Below, in pieces: positions 34,246 to 44,319 of a stretch of DNA of 64,000 bases (position 1 is the stretch's first letter; each line of letters opens with the position of its first letter). The position numbers and the translations under genes were made by a program. Under the pieces are notes generated by a model. That model searched no databases, was not told where the DNA came from, and saw only the letters and a program-made list of their open reading frames with translations. Source of the DNA: Pleurodeles waltl (Eukaryota > Chordata > Amphibia > Caudata > Salamandridae); NCBI RefSeq assembly GCF_031143425.1, contig NC_090447.1, positions 29,168,238 through 29,232,237 on the forward strand, given 5' to 3'.

Positions 34246-36906
34246 GAAATCTTAACAGACCAAGGCACCCAATTCATGTCCTCCTTAATGGCACAGATAT
34301 GTCAACTTTTGGGGATCAAACAATTGCGGACTTCGGTCTATCATCCCCAGACTGATGGTCTGGTGGAACGGTACAACAGAACGCTGAAAAATCTTCTAAA
34401 GAAATCTATCTCCGATTCAGGTAAAGACTGGGATAGGAAACTCCCCTTAGTATTATACGCTGTCAGAACCCATGAGCAAGCTTCCACGGGCCATAGTCCG
34501 TTTGAACTGCTGTTCGGACGACAACCCAGGACCTTATTAGACATGGCAGCGGAATTATGGGTGGAAGAGGATGGGGAAAAGACCCTTCTGAAATATACCC
34601 AGGAATTAAAAACCCACCTACACACGGTGTGGGAAAACGTGAGAGTAAACATGGAAAAGGCTCAAGAGAAACAGAAAAGGTATTATGATAGGAATACTCA
34701 GTTGAGGACTTTTTCCATAGGGGATAAAGTGTTAGTGCTTCTCCCCAGTTCAGACAACAAACTGTTAGCAAAGTGGCAGGGACCATATAACGTGACTGGA
34801 ATCATAACACCGGTGACCTATAAAATTCAGCTAACCGATAGACCCAATAGGTCACAGATCTTTCACGTTAATCTGCTAAAAAAATGGGAAGAACCTGTGA
34901 CCGACCCGGTCCGAGGATGTCTGGTTAACACTGTTAAGGAATTGGAGGTAGGGTGGTGCCCCACTGATCGCCCTAGTGGAAGCGAGATACCGGTCATAAA
35001 CACAGACATCTCGCTTCAACAACGCAAGCAGTTAAACAAACTCCTCTATGAACATACTCAGATATTCTCCCTGACACCTGGTAGAACCAAGTTGGTACAT
35101 CATCAGATCATAACCCCTCCTGACAAGATAGTGCGGTTACGCCCTTATCGTATCCCTGAAGCTAGGAAGGTTCTGGTAGAAAGCGAAATAGAGAAAATGC
35201 TAGACCTAGACATTATAGAACCTTCTCAAAGTCCCTGGTGTTCGCCTGTGGCATTGGTACCCAAACCGGATGGGTCTATACGTTTTTGCATTGACTTTAG
35301 ACAAGTCAATTCTATATCCCAATTTGACACGTATCCTCTCCCAAGAGTAGACGAACTTTTAGAGAAATTGGGGAAAGCTCACTACATGTCTACTCTCGAT
35401 TTGACAAAAGGCTACTGGCAGATCCCGCTAGCCCCAGGAGACAGAGAAAAAACGGCCTTCTCCACTCCCTCCGGACTATATCATTTTAAGGTTCTCCCTT
35501 TCGGGTTACATGGGGCACCCGCCACTTTTCAACGTCTCATTGATACCATTCTACGACCGCATACCAGCTACGCTGCCGCCTATCTGGATGACATCGTCAT
35601 ATTTAGCGAGACATGGGGGGACCATTTAACGCATATAGGAAAAATTCTTACAGCATTACGAAGGGCTGGACTGACAGCCAACCCTTCTAAGAGCCGACTG
35701 GCCTTTAATGATATCTCTTACCTGGGCTATCACATAGGAAAAGGTATACTGAGACCCCAAATGGACAAAATTGAAGCCATCCTACGCATCGATGCTCCCA
35801 CCTCGAAAAAGGAGGTCCGTTCTTTTTTAGGCCTGGTAGGATACTATCGACGCTTTATCCCTCATTATTCCACCTTGGCCGCCCCCCTGACTGATCTTCT
35901 GAGAAAGGGACAACCTAAAACCATTACGAGACTAAACCCAGATCAATATCATAGTTATCGTACCTTACAAAAATGCCTCACTACTCAACCGATCTTAAAA
36001 TGCCCTGAATTTAATAAACCCTTCCATCTTCAAACGGATGCCTCCGACGTAGGATTGGGAGCCGTACTTTTTCAGAAAGATGAAACCGAAGTTAGCCATC
36101 CCGTGGTCTTTATTAGCCATAAACTGTTTCCCAGGGAACAGAAATATCCCATTATCGAGCGAGAGTGTCTTGCCATTAAGTGGGCAATCGAAAGCCTCCA
36201 ATATTACCTTTTGGGCTGGTCCTTCCTGTTGTATACAGATCATGCCCCCCTTACCTGGCTCTCAAGATATAAAAATACCAACAACCGCATCCTGAGGTGG
36301 TTTATTGAGCTTCAACCTTTCTCCTTTCAGGTCTGCCACCTCCCAGGTGACCTAATGGGTCAGGCCGACTATCTATCCCGGTTCCCGGGTCCTGTGGGAC
36401 TCGAACAGCCCCATTCAAGTGAGGGGATGTGTAACCGGACGTCTCCAGACGCCGGTCTTCAGGAAGGCACAGAAACTGACGAAGGATTCCCCGGGGGCAC
36501 CCGAGGAGCTCTGGACGTCATGACGTCAAGCGTCATGTACGCCAGAGTGAATATTGAAAAGAAGGAAGCCGCCGTAGACCCGGAGATCGCAAAGGATCGA
36601 AACGCACAAAGAACAACAAGAGAGCAGAACGAACGACCAAACGAAGCGAGTCCCCGGGAAGCAGACGAGCACCGCGAAAGAGGAGCGATACCCAGGGCGC
36701 CTCCCGCCCCTGAGCCGGTGAAGTCGGGAGACCGTCAGGAAGCCGGCCGCGTCCCTGGAGGGGCGTGGCCTACCGAGGTACGGTCGTACCGAAAGGGGGA
36801 GGGGGAGGGGGACACCGGGTGGTTACGGGGTTTACGGGGACTATGGAGACTACGGGGAACTGAGGGGAGAGGGCTGAGGTCTTATAGGGAGGGGGAGGTG
36901 GTGTAA
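34246..36906 (+). pseudogene. Integrase (C-terminal part) - reverse transcriptase - RNase H, reading into the 3' LTR
   Basis: Same frame as the preceding segment. The second integrase aspartate (TDQGTQF, about 34258) and the glutamate (LVERYNRTL, about 34366) are 35 residues apart, completing DD35E. A WQGPYNVTG-like GPY/F module follows. The RT has FCIDFRQVNS, LPFGLHGAPATFQR and the catalytic YLDD (tat at 35581). RNase H has QTDASDVG (about 36030), YTDHAPLTW and ends at QADYLSRF. The frame does not stop before the LTR: it crosses the polypurine tract, enters the LTR at 36430 and stops at 36904-36906, adding about 159 codons of R/E/G-rich sequence. Whether that tail is translated is unknown. 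Confidence 0.9.
36414..36429 (+). promoter_or_regulatory. Polypurine tract
   Basis: AAGTGAGGGGATG directly precedes the 3' LTR start at 36430. It is purine-rich with one or two pyrimidines. Its function as second-strand primer is inferred from position. Confidence 0.65.
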
Positions 36907-37406
36907 AAAGAGAAACCAGGATACCCTCTAACCTCACGGGGACCCGACCATAAAAAGCTGCTAATAAATCAACAAGGGAGCTACACGAACGCACTGGGAC
37001 AGGGAGAAGGACGTGAAGAAAAGTAACCCTCACCTCCCTGCACTCCTGTATCTATCCCCACCTCCCTACTAAACCTAAATAGCTCTACCTATTATTTAAA
37101 CCCCACTTACCTGTTTTTCTTTTCTCCTTTATTTTGGGAACCTGGGCCGCTGACGCATGGGAGGAGCAGAATCTTCCTAAAGACGAACCAGACCCCACAA
37201 GGATCCTTATCCAAACCCTGGAAGAGAAAATAAGGAAACAAGAGACTTTATTATTTATCCTTTGAGAGAATAAATCAAACCTGACATTCTAAGAAATAGT
37301 TAATTTGTCTTAAGACTGTAAGGGAAATAAATTAATTAACCCCGTGAGTACGCGCCTGTCGTCTTAATCCAATATCCCTTCGACCCGGGATAAAGAACCC
37401 ACCACA
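36430..37406 (+). mobile_element. 3' LTR (977 bp)
   Basis: Matches the 5' LTR end to end. Differences seen by eye include a 6-bp GGGGGA-type length change near 36795 and about nine substitutions. It ends ACCCACCACA and is followed by CCGCT. The 6-bp change keeps the overlapping open frame in phase. Confidence 0.93.
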
Positions 37407-37544
37407 CCGCTATTGTGTCGCTTTCCTGCACTAGTCCAGCAAAGCACAGGGTGGCCCATAGGAGATTATGGGTGCATCATTTTAATGACTGCCATGAGCA
37501 GCTGTTAAAAATGATGTGGCGGAAGGGTCTTGTAAATATGCCCC

Positions 37545-38165
37545 ACTGTTTTTTACATAATTTAGAGGTTGTCACGCCTGGCTGCTGAGACCTATTGACG
37601 TCACAAATTGTTTAATCCCTCCTCTGAGATGGGATGATGGATGCCAGTCCCTGACGGGCGAACTCACTTTCATTCAAAAACATAAACTGTACTCCCAGCA
37701 TACTTACAGAACAAACTCAAGCGATATGCATCAAATACTCATATGCCAAGATTTCTATCGTCATATGTGTGACATTCCCATCTTTTCAGACTCTTTATGC
37801 GTGACATTTCACTGCCTTGAGAGTGACATTTTGAGTGACTCTTTACCTCGCGTAGACTATAGCCCAGTATACAGGTGCCAGCAAGTGCCCCAACTGGCCC
37901 TAGTGGCCTGGCCGAAGCACCAGTCCCTTACTGCAAGACGAGGCATCTTTACTCCTGCCCCAGGACAACAGAACGGATGCAGAGCTGTGCCAGGCAGCTG
38001 GGCGGCCAATTATGAGCTGCAAAGTGGACGGGGTGGGGCCCTTGTCCCTGTGAGGCAAGGACCCAGTGCCCGGCTTCAGGCAGGTGTACATCATTCTGGT
38101 TGTAGGAGTACAGCTGAGGCTCTTACTTATGTTGACAGGTACCCAGAGAAGCAATCGAGCTGATA
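37545..38165. other. No recognisable gene
   Basis: An open frame of 145 codons (37726-38163, plus) shows no domain, and its end merges into the start of the minisatellite. I do not call it a gene. Confidence 0.4.
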
Positions 38166-38830
38166 ACCCATGCCACAGAACGCATGGCACCATGGCACGG
38201 AATCCATGGCACCATGGCACGGAACTCATGGCACCGTGGCACAGAACTCATGGCACCATGGCAGGGAACTCATAGTACTATGGCACAGAAGCCATGGCAC
38301 TACAGCATGGGATCCATGGCACTATGGCACAGAACCCATGGCAGCTTGGCACGGAACCTATGGCAAAGAACCTATGGCACTACAACACAGGACCCATGGC
38401 AGCTTGGCATGGAACCCATGGCAGCCTAGCACAAAACCCATGGCACTGAATCCATGGCACCATAGCAGGGGCCTCATAGTACTACGGCACAGCATCTATG
38501 GCAGCTTGACACGGAACCTATGGCACCGAACCCATGGCAGCTTGGCACGGAAGCCATGGCAGCCTAGCACAAAACCCATGGCACTGAACCCATGGCACCA
38601 TAGCAGGGGCCTCATAGTACTACGGCACAGCATCTATGGCAGCTTGACACGGAACCTATGGCACAGAACCCATGGCAGCTTGGCACGGAAGCCATGGCAG
38701 CCTAGCACAAAACCCATGGCACTGAACCCATGGCACTATGGTAGGGACCCCATGATTACATGGCAGGGAACCATGCACCATGGCACAGATCCCATGCACC
38801 ATGACGCGAAATTCCTGGCACCAGGCATAA
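38166..38830 (+). repeat. CATGGCA minisatellite with a 138-bp higher-order unit
   Basis: Short units of about 17-27 bp built on AACCCATGGCACCATGGCAC are repeated throughout. From about 38444 a larger block repeats with period 138 bp (starts near 38444, 38582 and 38720), each containing TAGCAGGGGCCTCATAGTAC and TATGGCAGCTTGACACGGAA. Because 138 and many sub-units are multiples of three, a 230-codon frame (38170-38862) stays open. It encodes a W/H/G/M-rich repeat with no gene-like start or neighbours. Confidence 0.9.
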
Positions 38831-41800
38831 AACCCTTGGCAGCCATCAGAAGGAGCACCTGACACCCACCAGAGACAAGAGGAAGCTCCAGGCACAACAA
38901 AGGGAGCCGGGACCCTTAAACACCCGCTAGGCCACGTTACCCATCATGTGCGCGTCAGATGGGTGAACCTGGGGCACGTGGGACGTCCTCAGCCAGTTGT
39001 GCAGTTTTACCTCATTGCACAAACATCCGTACAAACGGAAGACTTTGGGCTGGGAGAGACAGTGAGGGACTGTCTCAGCACGTCCAAGATAAACACACAG
39101 TCAGTTGGCACAGAGGGAGCCCCCGGGTGGCCTGGCTCAGTATCCCTGCCGGGTGGGGCAGTGGTGTGTCTGACGCTCAGGGTGGGCACTGGGGCAGGTG
39201 GGAGCAGCCGCACGGGACAGCCCGGGGCCAAGAAAGCAGGGGGCGAGGAGACGTCATCGCCCATCCTTGCACAGACATCAGAACAGGGAGGGACTCCCAG
39301 AGCTTCAATGTCAGCCCTTGCCAGGGCGCAGTTATGTTTAAATTACATTATCTTGTGCAACAAACAAGTATTGGTGCTCGTCAGTGCATGAGAAATTCAG
39401 CTATTAGGAATTATTCTACAAAGGGTCGTTTTGGGAAAAAGAAAGTTCCTGCAATCACCAAGTCCTATCAGAAATCCAAAATATGTTAACGATCTAGGAA
39501 ACCTTTTTAAATGTAATGTACATTTGTTAAGTAGGGATTGTCTATGACTAAACATGAAAACACTTTACAACTTTGCATTGCGTGTGTGACTGTTGCCAAT
39601 AAATTCATTTCTTTCCTCTCCGTTTTAAGAATCCAGAGCCCGTGCAGTGAGGGGTTCTGGGAATGTCACCGCTGCCGCGTGGCCTCTGTTCATGGGTGAC
39701 ACTGACAGCGACGGAGTGCATCATGGGATGTGGGGTTTTTACTTTAACAATGCCAAGGATGGCCATAAAATCTCCATCTGCCAAAGGTGGCTTAACAGGT
39801 GGGGTGATACTGCCACACAGAAGGTGGGACACTCCGAAAGCCAGGGAGGTCTGACCGCCTCCGTGCATTCTCTGTATTATATCCCAGCCTGGGCCACATC
39901 CCCGGACGCCATGAAGAGGAAGAGGAGAGGAAGAAAAGGAGAAAGACAGAAAAGGACAGAGAGAAAAATAATTGACAGAGGTTAAAAAAATGAGAGAAAA
40001 GGCTTGAAGGTGTTGGAGCGCAAATTTTAGTAATGCTTTCAGTGCACCAGACGTCAGCATTTCCTGACATTTATATTCATGTTTAAAGCGTAATTTAGAA
40101 GAAATTGCACTGACACGTACTTTGAAGGTGTCTCTGTTTAGAAAGTGGAGGACATTGTGCCTACCAGAACTGGCAACCTGCTAACATGAGTTAATACAAT
40201 ATTGGAATATAATCAATTTTAAAGTAATAGTTGGTAGACAAATGATTTGATTTCTAATGTTTAATGGTTTACTAGTATAGAGTTACGCGTGTTGCAGAAA
40301 AATAAATGCATCTCTCTGTCATACTTAATGTGATGTCTTAACAAAGATTGCTAATATTAATAAAATGTTTCTGCTTATTTAGATGAGACGTGAATAATGT
40401 TGAAATAATGAATGTATTCATTTGCATATATTATGTGTTTTTTATTAATGACAATAGTAATGCATTTTATTTCTAGTGTTAGCATAACTAGGCCTGAAGA
40501 TTTCGTATTTGAATTCACATGAGGGCTGAATTATTTCTTTTCTCTAAAATTAATTTTTCAATTAGGTCGTTTCTCGCGAATAGTAAAAAGTCCTATTGTG
40601 TTATGTGCAAGTTTGTTTGTAACAACCTTGGAGTAGTTACTTTAGGGAACAGCAGCTTGAATGTAAAGTGCTTCCATTGTTCAACTGAGCTTTTCTCATG
40701 TGAACAGAGGAAGACAGCTTGTCCCTAATTAAAAGGAACGTGACTTGCAACAAGTGATGTACAAAATTGTTATATGATTGAAGTCACGGAAAGGAGAGAC
40801 ATCTTCTCACCAAGTCCTGGGAAAAGACATGGACATGTCTGTTTCAAATTTGATTTGTGCTAAGATTCTAACTGGACATTGCCCCTTTTAGGTAATGTGG
40901 ACTCATTGAACCGACCAATCAAACTATTTGGAGTATATTTGATAGGGAAGGGCTGAATAAATTTGTGAGGAGTCCCTTTCTGAACCTTATGCTGTTAACT
41001 TGTCCTGTGGACCTTTTCTAATTTCTATGTGAAGCTCGTGTTCTGCACTTTCCCTTGATGCTGTTTCTAATGGACTTTTGTTGATGTGCTTTGCTGATGA
41101 AAACTGAATTGCCTGCTGGCCTAAGGAGAGGTATATTCTAACGCAGTGTTATTTTCCCTTGACCTGTTTTACTAGAAGTTGGCATCTTGACACTTACATA
41201 TTTTTGTCTTAGTTAGAACTTGGCCTGAGATAGATGATTTTCAATGTATTTCTGTCTAATGTTTTGGATTTTGTCCGCACGCGTTAGCCCGCTCCCACAC
41301 ATGCATATCCTAATTTGGATAGCTGTAGGTAGTGCCTACGTCCAAAATTCCTGATTATCATTCTGTGCATTTTAACTTGATTAATGTATTCTCAGTCTGA
41401 TTCAAATTGAGTTACTGATGCTCAAGTCCTTACATTAGTAATATGTGTTATTAATCTAGAACGTCTAGTGGTGTTGATGTTAAGTAGATTAAACTTGTTT
41501 CAGAGATTTGGTCAGCCAGTGGTCTTAATTTACCTTTATAAATTGATTTTGCACACTATTTAAGTGACGTTGGTTTTGTGGTGGTGAAAAATAAAGCTTT
41601 GAACTTTTACTGATTGGAGTTTTCCTTCCGTGGCCACATGGGTCATGGTGTCTAAATTGTTGATTGTTATGTTGATGTAAATTGTTGATGTTTATGGTTC
41701 ACCACACTCTTTACTGGGTCAAAAGGTCCATCGACCTCAGTGAAGCATTCTAGTCCTGCCAAGGATGAAAACGCGTTTGCAAAGGAAAGAGACAGAATGA

Positions 41801-41879
41801 GAGAAAGGAGGAGTTCTGAAATTTCCCAAGTGTTAAACGCACGCCATTTTGCCCTTCTTCCGATATCCGGGGTCTACAT
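38831..41879. other. No recognisable gene; possible LTR-like 3' end near 41.6 kb
   Basis: Open frames of 147-176 codons near 38.95-39.49 kb overlap in different frames and show no domain. A purine-rich block lies at 39912-39980. Near 41570-41640, GTGAAAAATAAAGCTTTGAA followed by sequence ending GGCCACATGGG has the look of an R-U5 end of a retroelement LTR, but I could not find the matching start or a second copy. Confidence 0.35.
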
Positions 41880-42683
41880 CACTGGTTCCTAACCTGCGGT
41901 CCTGAGACCCATGGGGACCACCAAGTCTACTATGCGACTGCTTGGAAAATTAAATAATATTAATAGATTAGTAAAGTGTATATAAAGAAGCAAAATGGTA
42001 AATTGAGAAGACTAAAATGTTATGTAAATGTCAAGGAATTTGAAATTGGAGGCTAAAATTGTTAGTATCCTCAGATTGATTCATGGGGGCAGGGCAGGTG
42101 CATCAAACAGAATACAGTATGGATGCTGAGGGACCGCAATTGAATTTAGAAAAGCTGCAACCTTCCCATTAAAATTTCATTTTTTTATATATATATTTGG
42201 TCATAAATTAAATAAAATATTACATCATTTGTGTATTTGTTTGATGAGTGCTTGTTTCTATATTTTTGTGTTTTGTTTTGTGGATTAAGTCACCGAAAAC
42301 GCTTAGGCCGGGGTTCCCAGCTTCCAGTAATGACTCATTGGGGGGGATTTCTGGCTTCCGGTCATGACTCAGTGGAGGTCCCAGGATTCCAATAATGATT
42401 CAGTGGGGTCCATGGGTTCCAGTAATGATTCAGTGGGGGTCCATGGGTTCCAGTAATGATTCAGTGGGGTCCATGGGTTCCAGTAATGATTCAGTGGGGG
42501 TCCATGGGTTCCAGTAATGATTCAGTGGGGGTCCATGGGTTCCAGTAATGATTCAGTGGGGTCCATGGGTTCCAGTAATGATTCAGTGGGGGTCCATGGG
42601 CTCCAGTAATGATTCAGTGGGAGTCCATGGGTTTCAATAATGATTAAATGAAGGGCCACAGAAGTTAAAAAGTTGAGCCACTG
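41880..42683. mobile_element. Non-autonomous hAT-type DNA transposon (804 bp)
   Basis: Ends CACTGGTTCCTAACCT at the left and, read from the other strand, CAGTGGCTCAACTTTT at the right: imperfect terminal inverted repeats of hAT type. The flanks are GTCTACAT (41872-41879) and GTCCCCAT (42684-42691), an 8-bp duplication with two mismatches. No transposase is encoded. The right half is taken up by a 30/31-bp tandem array. The degenerate duplication suggests some age. Confidence 0.75.
42322..42645 (+). repeat. Tandem repeat, 30/31 bp x about 11, inside the hAT element
   Basis: Units of GGGTTCCAGTAATGATTCAG plus TGGGG(G)TCCAT. Length alternates between 30 and 31 bp by the number of G residues. 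Outer copies are more diverged (GACTCATTGGG at the left, AATGATTAAATGAAGG at the right), as expected when an array grows from the middle. Confidence 0.92.
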
Positions 42684-42789
42684 GTCCCCATAGTTTGATA
42701 GCAGCTAGAGACTTAGCCAAATAGAGGTGCCATTTCTATGAGATACTGTCATCAAGAAGGGAATATGGATGAGTGAGAAGATTGAGATG

Positions 42790-43435
42790 TGAAGGTCAAG
42801 AGTTCAATGCAGGCCCCTGGCAGAGCCTGTGCCTCAAGAGAGTTCCAAATGCTTCTGGGGGGCCCATTCACTCCAAAGCTATCTGTACAATATGAGAGAC
42901 TCAGGAGCCACACTTTACATTCTTCAGGGGATTCCCATCATTTACGGGGCAGATCTTTTTTGTATTTTTGATGGCCAAACTTTGGAACGCATTGCCCACC
43001 AGCAGGGCGGACTAGGAACCCAAAACCATCCTGGCAATTTTGTCAGACCAGCCCTGGGTCCGGGGGGGAGGGGTTAGGGGTTAGGGGTTGCAAATGTGAA
43101 GCACTGCTGCTATTGTTACGGGGGTGATATTGAGCACTGCTGCAAAACCGCCCCCCCCAGTAACAAAACCAGCCCCACCCTTCCAGCATCCCGGGGAAAT
43201 GACCAATGCCTACTATGGCCAGTCCAGCCCTGCCCACCAGCCTTCGTATGGCTCCCTCTGAGTCCATTTTCAAAAAGAGGTTAAAAACTCTCCTCTTTGA
43301 TGAGGCCTAGATCTTCCCGTCCTTTTATCAGCTGGTACCTTTTTCTTGTTATTAGAGCAGGGACGCCTCTTTGGAAGCAGCGGTGCGCTGTACAAGTGCA
43401 ATTTGATTGGTTGTTTGATTGATTGATTGATGGTT
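42790..43435 (+). pseudogene. CR1/L2-like LINE 3' end, interrupted by a hAT MITE
   Basis: A frame before the MITE ends in AKLWNALPTS and resumes after it with SESIFKKRLKTLLFDEA and a stop at 43308-43310, the C-terminal signature of CR1/L2 LINEs. The 3' tail contains GTGCGCTGTACAAGTGCAA and ends in a (GATT)n microsatellite (43404-43431), the same tail style as the LINE at 13.9 kb. Sequence upstream of 42960 is LINE-like but degraded. This is a short 5'-truncated copy. Confidence 0.75.
43003..43232. mobile_element. hAT MITE (230 bp) with perfect 8-bp target duplication
   Basis: Left end CAGGGCGGACTAGG; right end on the other strand CAGGGCTGGACTGG: terminal inverted repeats with two mismatches. 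It is flanked by CCCACCAG on both sides (42995-43002 and 43233-43240), the 8-bp duplication expected of hAT transposition. It lies in the LINE C-terminal region, whose frame continues in phase on the far side of the duplicated octamer. A short TTAGGGG repeat (TTAGGGGTTAGGGGTT near 43075) lies inside. Confidence 0.92.
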
Positions 43436-43489
43436 GACTCAATTATACATCAAGAAAAAGCAAATAATGTGACCTAATTTAGCACATTT

Positions 43490-43818
43490 GTGATAATATT
43501 GTGTCATAAATTTGTAATTTTTACACATGCTAACAATGTCTGGGCAAAGGTTTTACCTCAGTAGTACCAGTTTAACATCCAAATACAGTAATATGCAACT
43601 GAAAAAAGATCAGTCGACCTCTTCAGAGGGCGTCCACTGCACGGCAAAACGGGTCGCTGGGGTTTTAGTAGCTTTTGATCCATTTGAGTTTGAAACACTT
43701 TTTTTGTTAATATATGCAGATTATGCTGCAGATGATGGATTATGTGCCAATTGCAGCATCTCAACAATTATGTGGCAAACGCCACAGTGCAGAATAACAT
43801 AATTCCAGTGGTCAGGGC
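43490..43818 (+). repeat. Diverged interspersed repeat, copy 1 (copy 2 at 53060-53470)
   Basis: This segment and 53160-53470 share the same word order: AGTTTAACA-CCAAA, TCCACTGC, ATTTGAGTTTGAAAC / ATTTGAGCTAGAAAC, GCAGATTATGC, GATGATGGATTATG / GATGACAGATTATG, and TGGCAAA. The class is unknown. No open frame of note exists in either copy. Confidence 0.6.
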
Positions 43819-43904
43819 CAGAGCTTCCTCCACAAGTGAAGCCAGAAGAGAGAGTTAATTAATTAGAAAGTGGCGGGTGAGCAACAGTGAGACAGAGAGA
43901 CGCT

Positions 43905-44319
43905 GGGCCAAATTTAAGAAAATGTTGCGCTGCATCATATCCATGGCGGTAGTTAGGGAACTAGCGTCAAACGTTTTGATGCTAGTTTGGCGCTTTGCAG
44001 GATTAGTGACAAAAATGTTGACGCTAATCCCGCAAAGCACCTAGAGGCCCATTGAAAACAATGGGAGCCTCATTTTAATGCCGGCTGTGTGCAGGCGTTA
44101 AAAATGCTGCAAAAAATGGCACAAAGAAATCTCTTATATTTCTTTGTGCCATTTTGTCGGCCCCCCTAATGAGGTAACACCCCCCCATACATTATGCCTG
44201 GCGCAGGCTTGTTGTAAATAGGGCGTGTGGAAAAAGCCACGTTAGCGCCATGTTAGCGTTACTAAAATGACACTATGGCGGCGCTAGGGTGACATTGGGG
44301 GCTCTTAAATATGCCCCCC
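43905..44319. mobile_element. Foldback/MITE-like element with perfect 18-bp inner hairpin
   Basis: Left end GGGCCAAATTTAAGA and right end TCTTAAATATGCCCCC are imperfect inverted repeats of the same type as the element at 31038-37544. The interior has repeated CGCTAAT / TTAGCGCC words. At 44113-44155, AAAATGGCACAAAGAAAT and its exact complement flank a 7-base loop. It is non-coding. Confidence 0.7.

Larger units (their letters stand above)
31192..37406 (+). mobile_element. Full-length Ty3/gypsy element, Gmr1-type domain order, young
   Basis: A complete 6215-bp insertion: 5' LTR (31192-32162), tRNA-Leu primer site (32164-32181), gag-PR-IN-RT-RH (32212 onward), polypurine tract, 3' LTR (36430-37406), flanked by CCGCT. 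By eye the LTRs differ at about nine bases plus one 6-bp indel over 970 bp, indicating a recent insertion. One in-frame TGA at 34243-34245 is the only defect seen in the coding part. It belongs to a different family from the 16-28 kb elements (different LTR, normal zinc knuckle) but shares the integrase-before-RT order. Confidence 0.93.
31038..37544. mobile_element. Small inverted-repeat element (MITE-like) split by an LTR element
   Basis: The left end GGGGCATATTTACAAG (31038-31053) and the right end CTTGTAAATATGCCCC (37529-37544) are a perfect 16-bp terminal inverted repeat. The LTR element at 31192-37406 lies between them. Without it and one copy of its CCGCT duplication, the element is about 290 bp (31038-31191 and 37412-37544). 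No protein is encoded. A related element with TCTTAAATATGCCCC at its end lies at 43905-44319. I did not find a clear target duplication of the small element itself. Confidence 0.75.

Noticed and set aside
38170..38862. 230-codon W/H/G/M-rich open frame
   Set aside because: Translation of the CATGGCA minisatellite, whose units are multiples of three. A second frame is also open over part of it.
38948..39489. Two overlapping plus frames of 147 and 176 codons
   Set aside because: The frames overlap each other and a minus frame. No conserved motif found, so coding cannot be supported.
43075..43092. Telomere-like TTAGGGG repeats
   Set aside because: Only two units with an extra G, inside the hAT MITE. 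Not an interstitial telomere tract.
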